From the NCBI GenBank assembly GCA_017405875.1, contig JAFQZM010000046.1, forward strand, positions 1 through 41,109: DNA of 41,109 nt, read 5' to 3'. Each line of letters starts with the position of its first letter. The stretch's first letter is position 1. Below, in pieces: positions 1-8,700 of the stretch. The DNA is from a bacterium (GTDB taxonomy: Bacteria; UBP6; UBA1177). The position numbers were made by a program, and so were the translations under genes. Below the pieces are notes generated by a model. The model made no database searches, was not told the origin of the DNA, and saw only the letters and a program-made list of their open reading frames with translations.

Positions 1-74
1 ATAGCAACTGCTGCAAGAATACCGATGATTGCGATAACAATCATGAGCTCGATAAGTGTGAAACCTTTTTTCAT
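1..74 (-). CDS. Type IV pilin, N-terminal part (runs off left edge)
   Basis: Reading leftwards from the ATG at 74 gives [13 protein letters not shown] followed by a hydrophobic helix, which is the class III signal and N-terminal helix of a type IV pilin. Prepilin peptidase would cut after the Gly and methylate the new Phe; Glu5 of the mature protein, needed for subunit assembly, is present. Only about 24 codons are inside the window, so major or minor pilin cannot be decided. The ribosome site is AAAAGGAG at 81-88, a normal distance upstream. The gene lies just downstream of a second pilin gene on the same strand but has its own sigma-54-type promoter at 148-163, so it can be transcribed independently. 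Type IV pili drive twitching, adhesion and DNA uptake from the cell envelope. Confidence 0.93.
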   Translation of the reverse strand, partial: MKKGFTLIELMIVIAIIGILAAVA

Positions 75-147
75 CTTTCTCTCCTTTTGATGAAATTAAT
101 AAAATAACGTCGTCTGACTTTCAAACAACATATTACGAAATTTGAAA

Positions 148-163
148 AGCAAAAAGCGTGCCA
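148..163 (-). promoter_or_regulatory. Sigma-54 (-24/-12) promoter for the left-edge pilin gene
   Basis: On the minus strand the bases from 163 down to 148 read TGGCACGCTTTTTGCT. This matches the RpoN consensus TGGCAC-N5-TTGCT at every defined base, with GG (162-161) and GC (150-149) exactly 10 bases apart. A start of transcription near 137 would give a leader of about 60 bases before the ATG at 74. The -24 element lies just beyond the stop codon of the upstream pilin gene (167-169). Pilin genes under RpoN with PilS/PilR control are well known in Pseudomonas, Geobacter and Myxococcus. Confidence 0.85.
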
Positions 164-166
164 AGG

Positions 167-649
167 CTAATTTCCCGAACCGTGTTTATACACAAAATCA
201 CTGTTCATACACCCGGCGAGATGGTCTCGATGCAAATTATTCGTGTTTATACCCAAAGCCCACGCGAAGTTGCCGATACCGTTCTCGTCACAGGACATGG
301 TTTCCGGATTACCGGTAGAATAAGCATAGTATTGGCTGCAAGAATAAATGTTTGTGCTGTCATTGACCGTACTTGTAGAAGTCCAGCATGCCGAAGGCTC
401 TGAAGCAAAAATTCCTCTACTTGTTTGGACACCGATTGTTTTAAGACCTGTCGCAAATTCTCCCCTGCTACCCGGATATTCTTTGTGAATAAACTGAAAC
501 TTAACAATATCTTTGAGAATTATAGGAACTTCCGAAGCTTTAGCTTTTCCGTTGTAATCAGAATACATCGGAATGGCGATAGCCGCCAGAATGCCGATAA
601 GAGCAATAACAATCATAAGTTCTATCAGCGTAAAACCCTTCAATTTCAT
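167..649 (-). CDS. Type IV pilin (PilA-like prepilin)
   Basis: This encodes a 160-residue prepilin starting [17 protein letters not shown], with a four-residue basic leader, the Gly/Phe prepilin peptidase site, Glu5 of the mature protein, and one long hydrophobic N-terminal helix ending in IPMYSDY. The globular part is short, has several Cys residues (around CWTSTS, YSCSQ, MSCDE and AGCMN) that could make disulfides, and is rich in Ser, Thr and Asn, as in major pilins. The frame is open 15 codons further upstream, but the start at 649 is chosen because it gives the canonical short leader and follows a GGGTG ribosome site. It sits head to tail with another pilin gene, and a sigma-54-type promoter lies at 690-705. 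Major versus minor pilin is not resolved. Confidence 0.93.
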   Translation of the reverse strand: MKLKGFTLIELMIVIALIGILAAIAIPMYSDYNGKAKASEVPIILKDIVKFQFIHKEYPGSRGEFATGLKTIGVQTSRGIFASEPSACWTSTSTVNDSTNIYSCSQYYAYSTGNPETMSCDENGIGNFAWALGINTNNLHRDHLAGCMNSDFVYKHGSGN

Positions 650-689
650 AACGTAACACCCTAAAAAAACATAAAAATCTGCCAAGATA

Positions 690-705
690 TGCAAATTTTA
701 TGCCA
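690..705 (-). promoter_or_regulatory. Sigma-54 (-24/-12) promoter for the pilin gene at 167-649
   Basis: The minus strand from 705 to 690 reads TGGCATAAAATTTGCA, a TGGCA(T)-N5-TTGCA match with GG (704-703) and GC (692-691) separated by exactly 10 bases. Only the last base of the -24 box differs from the RpoN consensus. The predicted start near 679 gives a leader of about 30 bases. An NtrC-type activator (PilR in known systems) would be needed; I could not identify its upstream site, and the candidate region overlaps the recB leader. Confidence 0.8.
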
Positions 706-726
706 AAAGACCTCTCCGTCTCGTGA

Positions 727-753
727 CACCTCTCCTTATCAAGGCGAGGCAAG
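727..753 (+). repeat. Dispersed hairpin repeat, copy 1
   Basis: The 27 bases are CACCTCTCCT, a 5-base centre and AAGGCGAGGCAAG-type arms. CCTCTCCTT pairs with AAGGCGAGG across a 3-base loop, with a single T-C mismatch. The same arms, with the same mismatch and a different centre, occur at 38914-38939 on the opposite strand inside the restriction enzyme gene. This copy lies between the pilin sigma-54 promoter and recB. Confidence 0.65.
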
Positions 754-759
754 AAAAGG

Positions 760-787
760 TTGCGCAAAAAATTTTTTTATTTATAAC
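760..787 (+). promoter_or_regulatory. Possible sigma-70 promoter of recB-recD-activase
   Basis: TTGCGC at 760-765 and TATAAC at 782-787 are separated by 16 bases, just upstream of the preferred recB start. The match is moderate and transcription would begin close to 795, leaving a short leader of about 20 bases. There is no other obvious promoter before the operon. Confidence 0.4.
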
Positions 788-812
788 ATCAAAGGATATT
801 TTTGGTGAAGAA

Positions 813-3800
813 ATGGCTGCACAATATAAAAAATTCGATGTTTTAAACGTGAACCTTGCCGGGGAAAACCTTATTGAAGCGGCTGCGGGAACGGGCAAAA
901 CCTATTCAATTGCGATAATGGTGCTCCGTTGGATATTGTGCACAAATCACCCGATCGATTCGGTTCTTGCCGTAACTTTCACAAATTATGCGACAGCCGA
1001 ACTCAAGGAGAGAATTCTCAATTTTCTTGAAAAAGGGCTTGAATTTTTTGAAAAACCTGAAAACTGCAAAGACAAAACCATAAAAGAAGTGTGCAGCCGC
1101 ATCACCGATAAAAACGGGGCGATAGTGAAGCTGAAAAAGGCTATAAACGACTTTGACACGGCTTCTATATTCACCATTCACGGTTTCTGCCAGAAACTTA
1201 TCAGGGAACACGCTTTCGAACTCGGGATCGACTTCAAAATGGAACTTTCCGAAGATGCAGATCCGGCAAACGACACGGCTACGGCTTTTTTCAGGCAGAA
1301 TATCGCGAACTGCGAAACGACCGAACTTCTGGACAACAAAAAAAGCAGAGAAAAGATTTCCGTAAAAAAGCTGAAAGATTTCATTTCCAAAGCAGGGATC
1401 GGTATCGAAAACAAAAATATAAAGCTGGCCGTCTCAGACACCCCTTACGCCGACAAAATAGCTGAAATCTATAAAGATTTTGTCCAAAAAGCACCTGCTA
1501 TGGCCAAAGAGAGCCGCGACAGAAAAAACCTCATGGGATTCAACGATATTCTGCTCATAATCTACGAAGCTCTGAAAAACAATGAAAGCACCTCAGAGTC
1601 GCTTAAAAAAATCATGAAAGAGTGCTATTCGCTTGTTCTTATTGACGAATTTCAGGATACAGACCCTTTTCAATATTTCATTTTCAAAAAACTTTTCTGC
1701 AACGGAAAACACACGGTCTTTTTTATCGGAGACCCGAAACAGTCGATTTATTCTTTCAGAGACGCCGATATTTTTTCATATATTGATGCCAAAGAAGCTG
1801 TTGAAAACATTTACGAAATGGAAAAAAATTACAGATCTTCGGCAGCGGCTGTGGAAGCTACGAACGAAATTTTCAGCAAATCTGACAGTTTCGGCGAAAA
1901 CTCGCCGATAAAATATCAAACAGTATCGGCTGACAAAACTCCCGAAGATTACTCTCTGACAAAAAACGGAAAATCTCTCTCAGGAATGCTCGTGCATGAA
2001 ATTCGTGACGCAAAAATCACAAAAGAGGTTCTTAAAAAACAGATATGCAGCCATATTTCACAGTCGATACTGGAAATGACCGCGAAAAATTCTCCATTCA
2101 AAATCAATGAAAAAAGGGTCGAAAGAGCCGTCAAACCTTCAGATATCGCCGTTCTGGTTGCAAAAAACGATTTTGCGCTTGAAGTGTGCGAAAACCTGAA
2201 AAAAGCGGGCATTCCGGCAATAGTTGAAGCGGAAACTGCAAAAAGGCTCTCGATATTTTATTCGGAAGAGGCTTCCGCTATGCAGAAACTTATCTCTGCA
2301 GCTTCCACCGGAGGCTTTGCCGAGTTTAAAACGCTGCTTTTAACCTTTTTTTACAATAAAACCGTTGAGGATATTGCAGACGAACGCAATTCATCCGAAC
2401 TTTCAGAACTTCACAAAAATTTCAAATCATGCTTCGAGGACTGGAAACAGAAAGGGTTTTTCGCCTCTTTTTCAAAATTTCTCGAAGATGAAAGCATTAT
2501 CGCGAATATTGCAGCAAAAGGAGGAAGAACTGCCAGTATTATCCGCCAGTTATCCGAACTGATACACAAACATGAACTCTCAGAAGGATGCTCTCCCGTC
2601 TGGACGCCGGAATGGTTCAAAGGCAAAATAAAATCAAAAAGCGACGCTGAAGACGAAATCATCCGGACTGAAGGCGAAAAAACCGAAAGTGTCAGAATAA
2701 TGACTCTGCACAAAAGCAAGGGACTTGAATTCAACATCGTCTTTTTCCCGTTTATATTAAATCAGGAGAGGGGAGACAAATGGGTGCTCCAGCACAGGAA
2801 AAAAACATCCGGCGGATATGAAAGGGAAATGATTCTGGAAAAAGCCTCTGAGACGAAACAATACGGAGAGTTGCCGAACGACGATGAACTTGAAGAAAAG
2901 CGCAGGATATACGTCGGTGTCACGCGGGCAAAATATCTCACAGTATGCTACACGCAGGAAACAAAAAAATTTCTTGAAGCGACTTCCCTCTTTTTCGACA
3001 ATAAAAAGTCAAAATCTGTAAGCAGCGACGAACTTTTAAATCAAAACTGCACGGCTGCGGCGCCTGACGAAGAAAAACAGTATTCTTCCGGCCTAAAACT
3101 GCGCCATCCCGAAGAAGCGGAAGGTCCGATGCGACCCGAATGGGCACTGACGAGTTTCAGCGGAATAATTTCACAGGGACAAACCGGTGAAGGATCGCTT
3201 GCAAACGAAGAAGACGATCCCGAAAACAGCACCGACCAGTCTGCAGAAAACGGAACCCCGAATGAATCATCCGTTCCGATGGCGCTGTTTCCGAGCGGAA
3301 CCGATGCCGGAACCGTTCTTCACTCGATTTTTGAAAAAGCGGACTTCTCTTCCGAAGACAATACGGAAATTATTCGGACAATCCTGAAAAAGAAGATGAA
3401 TTTCAACAAAGAAGACCTCGAAAAAAATGTTCCGACAGTAAACGGGTGCCTCAACAATGTCTTTTCGGCGCCTATTTTCGACAGCGGCAGAACTTTGAGA
3501 GATGTTCAAAACAGCAAAACCGCCGAAATGGAATTTTTTCTTTCGATAAAAGACGATGTTCTCGAAGGAAAACTCTCGAAAATAATTGAAGACAACTACA
3601 AAACGGCGAAACTTGAAGCCGACAGCGTAAAAAAAGGTTTTCTCCACGGCTACATTGACCTTGTCGCAAAAGTTGACGACAAATACTACATCATCGACTG
3701 GAAATCGAACAATCTGAAGGAAGCAGACGATCCGGAAGATCCTTATTCTGCATACAACGCGAAAGGAATCGAAAAAGAGATGAAAAAACACAACTACTAC

Positions 3801-4007
3801 CTGCAGTATATGCTTTATCTCGCGGCATTTGACAGATATATGCAAAGCGTCGACAAAAACTATTCCTACGAAAAAAATTTCGGCGGAATCCGATACGTTT
3901 TCCTTCGCGGAGTCAAGGCGGGAAGTGACAAAACCGGCATTTTTTCAGACAGACCGGCGGAATCAGAATTAAGAAAAATCCAAGAACTTTTTGAAGGTAA
4001 AAAATGA
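813..4007 (+). CDS. recB: RecB: helicase-nuclease beta subunit of exonuclease V
   Basis: This is a UvrD-like superfamily 1 helicase with a C-terminal RecB nuclease, about 1064 residues. In RecBCD it unwinds and degrades double-strand ends and prepares them for RecA. Counting from the ATG at 813, the Walker A GTGKT is near 26-30, IDEFQD at 277-282, GDPKQS from 306, LHKSKGLEF from 632, and RRIYVGVTRAK from 697. The nuclease site shows His837, Asp949, Asp962 and Lys964; the Asp-13-Asp-2-Lys spacing equals that of the E. coli enzyme, so the nuclease should be active. An in-frame GTG at 723 would add 30 residues encoded by a repeat and the likely promoter, so 813, preceded by GGTGA, is preferred. 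It overlaps recD by 4 bases. An unusual insert near 3105-3145 precedes the C-terminal domain. No recC is seen. Confidence 0.93.
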   Translation: MAAQYKKFDVLNVNLAGENLIEAAAGTGKTYSIAIMVLRWILCTNHPIDSVLAVTFTNYATAELKERILNFLEKGLEFFEKPENCKDKTIKEVCSRITDKNGAIVKLKKAINDFDTASIFTIHGFCQKLIREHAFELGIDFKMELSEDADPANDTATAFFRQNIANCETTELLDNKKSREKISVKKLKDFISKAGIGIENKNIKLAVSDTPYADKIAEIYKDFVQKAPAMAKESRDRKNLMGFNDILLIIYEALKNNESTSESLKKIMKECYSLVLIDEFQDTDPFQYFIFKKLFCNGKHTVFFIGDPKQSIYSFRDADIFSYIDAKEAVENIYEMEKNYRSSAAAVEATNEIFSKSDSFGENSPIKYQTVSADKTPEDYSLTKNGKSLSGMLVHEIRDAKITKEVLKKQICSHISQSILEMTAKNSPFKINEKRVERAVKPSDIAVLVAKNDFALEVCENLKKAGIPAIVEAETAKRLSIFYSEEASAMQKLISAASTGGFAEFKTLLLTFFYNKTVEDIADERNSSELSELHKNFKSCFEDWKQKGFFASFSKFLEDESIIANIAAKGGRTASIIRQLSELIHKHELSEGCSPVWTPEWFKGKIKSKSDAEDEIIRTEGEKTESVRIMTLHKSKGLEFNIVFFPFILNQERGDKWVLQHRKKTSGGYEREMILEKASETKQYGELPNDDELEEKRRIYVGVTRAKYLTVCYTQETKKFLEATSLFFDNKKSKSVSSDELLNQNCTAAAPDEEKQYSSGLKLRHPEEAEGPMRPEWALTSFSGIISQGQTGEGSLANEEDDPENSTDQSAENGTPNESSVPMALFPSGTDAGTVLHSIFEKADFSSEDNTEIIRTILKKKMNFNKEDLEKNVPTVNGCLNNVFSAPIFDSGRTLRDVQNSKTAEMEFFLSIKDDVLEGKLSKIIEDNYKTAKLEADSVKKGFLHGYIDLVAKVDDKYYIIDWKSNNLKEADDPEDPYSAYNAKGIEKEMKKHNYYLQYMLYLAAFDRYMQSVDKNYSYEKNFGGIRYVFLRGVKAGSDKTGIFSDRPAESELRKIQELFEGKK

Positions 4008-5785
4008 TTTTCGGCAATAAAATAGAAATATTAAGCAAACTTACTGAAAAAAGGCTGATTGCCGGATCAGACGAAAACTTAGCCGAATTTCTCTGCGGAT
4101 TAGAAAAAAATCTCTCTTCTGAAGAAAAACCTGTTTTTGCCGCAGCAGCCGCACTTTTATCCGAATGGGTCTCATCCGGCAGCATATGCATTACGAAAGA
4201 AGACATCGAAACATTTGTCAAAACAAACAGAGATGATCTTTCCGGAATCGATTTTCCGAATTGGGAAGAGATAAAAAACGTCATGACCAAAAGCTCGTGC
4301 TGCACGCAGAACCCTGAAAACGAGCGCAAACCGCTTGTTTTTGCGGATGAGAGGATTTATTTTTACAAATACTGGCTTTACGAAAACTCTCTCGCTGCAA
4401 AAGTGCTGAATTTATCACGTGGAGATGGGGAATACGCAGGAAATGCCTGCGAAATAAATAAAGTTTTCGACAAACTTTTCGATTCTGAGAGTTCAGAGCA
4501 GAAAAACGCCGCCGTCACTGCAGTAGAAAACCGTTTTTCAGTCATCACCGGCGGACCCGGAACCGGAAAAACGACGACTGTCGCAAAAATTATAGCAGGA
4601 ATCCTCAGCATCTATCCGGAAAGCAGCATAATACTCGCCGCATTTACCGGCAAAGCGGCTGCACGAATGACCGAAGCGCTCCGAGGAGCGACTGAAAAAA
4701 TAGAGAAATCTGGAAAAATAGAAAACGCCGCCGTATTTGCAAAAATGAACTCTCTCGAAGGTCTGACTATCCACAAAATCCTCGACATGAACTTCGGTAA
4801 ACCGGGAAGAAACAGGCAGAATCCGATAACAGCCGACTTTGTCATCATCGACGAGGCGAGCATGGTCGATATCGCCATGTTTCTGGAGCTGCTGGACGCT
4901 ATTTCCGACAAAACCTCGCTTATCCTGCTCGGCGACAAGGATCAGCTGGCAAGCGTCGATGTAGGAAATGTCTTCAGCGATATATGCGATGCGGCAGAAA
5001 ACGACCTTTTCGGGCGCAGAATCATGACAAAACTGACAAAAAGCCACAGATTTCATGAAAATTCGGGCATCGGAAAGCTGGCAAAAGCAGTCAACGGGCA
5101 GAAAAAAGCCTCTGAAATCATCAGTATATGCAAAGAAGACAGCGAGCTAAGCTACCACGAAATAAAAAAAGAGAGAAAAAACAAGGAGTTGGAAAGCATC
5201 GCCGGATACGCGGCAGAAAAATATCAATTTCTTTCCGACAAGAACCTGGAACCAAAGGAAATTCTTGAAAAACTCAACGATTTCAAAATTTTGTGTCCCT
5301 CGAAAGAAGACTTTTTCGGAGTCGACAACATAAATATGGCAATCGAAAACGCTCTGGAGATAAAGCAGACGGACGCTTTTTACAACGGCAGACCTGTAAT
5401 GATAACCAAAAACGACTACGCGAACAATCTGATGAACGGCGACTGCGGCGTAATTTTAAAAAGAGACGGAAAGACAAAAGCATATTTTCTCCAGGGCAGT
5501 ACACCGGAATCATTCGACATTTCAAAACTTTCAGCCTTTGAAACGGTCTACGCGACTACAGTCCACAAAAGTCAGGGAAGCGAATACGATTCGGCAGTCG
5601 TAATCCTGCCTGAAAGAGAGATGCCGATGCTTACAAAAGAGCTGCTTTACACCGCGATAACAAGGGCGAAAAAGAAAGTAACGATCGCTGCGGACAAGGC
5701 GGTTCTGGAATACGCTCTCGGAAATACAGCCGAGAGAAACAGCGGATTCAAAGAGGCTTTAAAAAAAGCCGGAGAAAAATCATGA
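4004..5785 (+). CDS. recD: RecD: helicase alpha subunit of exonuclease V
   Basis: This 593-residue superfamily 1B (5'-3') helicase is close in length to E. coli RecD (about 608). Walker A is GGPGTGKT at 183-190, Walker B is IIDEAS with the acidic pair at 283-284, a GDKDQL motif follows, and VHKSQGSEYDS begins near 520 and YTAITRAK near 549. The N-terminal region of about 180 residues carries no ATPase motif, as expected for the RecB-interacting domain. The length and the position after recB argue for RecD of a RecBCD complex rather than a free-standing RecD2. The ATG overlaps the recB stop (ATGA at 4004-4007) and the stop overlaps the next gene in the same way, implying translational coupling along all three genes. 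Confidence 0.92.
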   Translation: MIFGNKIEILSKLTEKRLIAGSDENLAEFLCGLEKNLSSEEKPVFAAAAALLSEWVSSGSICITKEDIETFVKTNRDDLSGIDFPNWEEIKNVMTKSSCCTQNPENERKPLVFADERIYFYKYWLYENSLAAKVLNLSRGDGEYAGNACEINKVFDKLFDSESSEQKNAAVTAVENRFSVITGGPGTGKTTTVAKIIAGILSIYPESSIILAAFTGKAAARMTEALRGATEKIEKSGKIENAAVFAKMNSLEGLTIHKILDMNFGKPGRNRQNPITADFVIIDEASMVDIAMFLELLDAISDKTSLILLGDKDQLASVDVGNVFSDICDAAENDLFGRRIMTKLTKSHRFHENSGIGKLAKAVNGQKKASEIISICKEDSELSYHEIKKERKNKELESIAGYAAEKYQFLSDKNLEPKEILEKLNDFKILCPSKEDFFGVDNINMAIENALEIKQTDAFYNGRPVMITKNDYANNLMNGDCGVILKRDGKTKAYFLQGSTPESFDISKLSAFETVYATTVHKSQGSEYDSAVVILPEREMPMLTKELLYTAITRAKKKVTIAADKAVLEYALGNTAERNSGFKEALKKAGEKS

Positions 5786-8700
5786 AACACTTTCTAGGAC
5801 TCGATTTAGGCTCGGTCAGTCTTGACTGCGTCATACTCGATGAAAATAAAAATATCGTCTATAAAAGTTACCGAAGAACAAACGGCAGACCTTTGAAAGC
5901 GGCATCGGAACTTTTTGCAGAAATTGAAGAAAGTTGCGGAAATATCGGACTTTCAGGGGTATGCGTTACGGGTTCAGGAAAAGAGCTCATCGCCGGTCAG
6001 TTCGGTTTTGAGACGACAAACGAGATCATCGCACACGCAACTGCGGCTTGGACGCTTTATCCGAACGTAAAATACATTTTTGAAATCGGCGGACAGGATT
6101 CAAAATTCATCACTGTCGGAGCCAATAAAAACGGCAAGCACTATCTCAAAGACCACGCTTTCAACGAGCTATGTGCAGCGGGAACGGGCGCATTTCTTGA
6201 CCAACAGGCACAGAGACTGGGTTTAACAACAGAAGAACTCGGAAAAATCGCGTTTTCTGCCCAAAACGTGCCGAGTGTCGCGGGAAGATGCTCTGTTTTT
6301 GCAAAATCGGACATGATACACCTGCAGCAGAAAGGAGTTCCGAAAGATGAAATCGCGGCAGGGCTCTGTTTTTCTCTTGCAAGAAACTACCTTTCGGCTC
6401 TCTGCCGGGGAAAAATACCGCAACCGCCGATACTTTTTCAGGGTGGAGTCGCCGCAAACAAAGGAGTAGTCAGGGCTTTCAGAGAGATTCTGAATTTAAG
6501 TGAAAGCGAACTCATAATTCCTGAAAACTTCGGTGTTATGGGTGCAATAGGAGCGGCACTTTCAGCTTTTGAAAGCGAAAACAATAAAAATTTTTCGATC
6601 TCGGATATTGCAAAAAATTTTCAACAAACTTCTGATTTTATTGAAGAAAGTGATTTAAGCCCGATAAGATTCGAAAATGTCTTGGAAACTCAAAAAGAAG
6701 AAAAAGAGAAAGATTTTTCAGCACTTTTTTTAGGCATTGATGTCGGCTCGGTCAGCACGAAAGGAGCTCTCATAGATAAAAACAGAAACGTGATTGCGAG
6801 CGCCTATCTTCCGACAGCTGGAAAACCGATAGAAGCAGTTGAAAAAGTCATGACTGAAATAAGCGCGAAAGCTCCTAGCCATGCACCTTTTGCGGCAGTT
6901 GCCACGACTGGTTCAGGAAGACATCTGGCGGCAAAATTTTTAGGAACTACAAACACGATCGATGAAATTTCAGCTCAATCGATTTCGTGCGGCTATTTTT
7001 TCCCGGAATGTGACACAATAATCGAAATCGGCGGGCAGGATTCGAAATTCATAAAAATGGAACAGGGCAGGATCAGCAACTTCAAGATGAACAGAGCCTG
7101 CGCCGCAGGTACCGGTTCTTTTTTGGAAGAGCAGTCAAACCGCCTTAAAATCAGCATAAGAGACGATTTTGCAAAACTTGCCTTTGCTTCAGCTCATCCC
7201 GTAAGACTCGGAAGCAGATGCACCGTTTTTATGGATTCAGATTTGGTTCACCATCTCCAGCGCGGCGCAAAAACAGAAGACTTGTGCGCAGGGTTGGCGT
7301 ATGCGACCTGCGAAAACTACATCGAAAAAGTCGTAGGCTCGATGAAAGTCGGTGAAAACATCGTTTTTCAGGGCGGAGTAGCAAAAAACAAAGCTGTTGC
7401 GGCGGTTTTTGCAAAACTTTTGGGAAAACCTGTGAACATTCACCCCTACCCTGAAATTTCGGGCGCAATCGGAGCTGCGGTTTCGGCAATGGAAGCACAC
7501 TCGGCGCCCAAAACCGAGCAGGAAGAAACCAAGGCAATCGACGGATTCGCGATCCGCGAAGAGTTGCTTTTATCTTACCTCAAAGAATACGAAGAAAACC
7601 CGCGGACTCCTGACTGCAAAGGGGTGATAGCGATGCCGTTTGCTCTCAACATGACTGAGCATCTGCCGTTCTGGGCTGCGTTTTTCGGCGAACTCAACTA
7701 CGAACTTGTCCTTTCGCCCAAAACCGATACCGAAATCGTTCAATCGGGACTAATACGGGTTCCGGCTGAATTCTGCTACCCGATGAAAGTTCTTTTCGGG
7801 CATGTTCACACCCTTTTGGATAAAGGTTACAAGCGCATTTTCATTCCGCATCTTCAGTTTTTTGCGCCGCCCAAAAAAGGTTTGCAGTATGCATGTCCCT
7901 ACACTCAGGCGGCTCCTTATGTCGTCAGGGAAAATCTTGAAACCGATGCCGAAATTCTGACCTTACAATATCCGATTGCGGGAGAAGAAAAATTCTGGAC
8001 TGAAAACACCGCGAAAACGTTAGGACTCACATTTGAAGAAATCGACTGCGCTCTTGCAAAAGCGGGTGCGGCACAGCGCGAATTTGCGAACAGGTGCATT
8101 GCAAAAGGGCGTGAGATAATCGAAGAGATCGAAAAGACAAACGGCCGCGGTGTCGTGATTCTGGGGAGACCTTACAACACGACCGACCGGCACATAAATT
8201 TAGACCTCTCGAAAAGGCTGAACAGCTTCGGAATAACGACTATTCCCGCCGATTTCCTCAATACCGCCGAAGAAAAACTTCCGCCTATCTGGAGCAGAGT
8301 CCGCTGGGGCTACGGCAGAAAGCTCATTCAGGCGGCGAGAATCCTGAAAAAGCACAAAAATCTGGGAGCGGTAACAGTCACGAATTTCGGCTGCGGTCCC
8401 GATGCTTTCATCGACCAGTATCTTGAATACGAGCTTTCAGATACTCCCAATCTCACCGTAGAATTTGACGACCACCGCGCAGAAGCAGGCCTTGTAACGA
8501 GGTTGGAAGCGTTTTCGCGCAATTTCAAAATCGCAGAAAAAGAGCGCTCGACAGTTGAAGGAATCGATCCGGGCAAACAAAAGATACCGCTTCGCGAATA
8601 CACCTATTACATTCCGAGTTTCATGGATCACGCTCTGGCTATAAGCGGCTCCCTCAAGGCAAGCGGCTGCAAAGTAGTCCTTCTTCCGCCGACTGATGAC

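Noticed and set aside
723-812. Upstream GTG start adding 30 residues to RecB
   Set aside because: The extension is encoded by the dispersed hairpin repeat and the likely promoter, it has no RecB-like sequence, and conserved RecB homology begins just after the ATG at 813.
3267-3845. Minus-strand frame of 192 residues opposite recB
   Set aside because: It is rich in Phe and Val because the opposite codons are Lys- and Asp/Glu-rich, and it overlaps the intact RecB nuclease domain.
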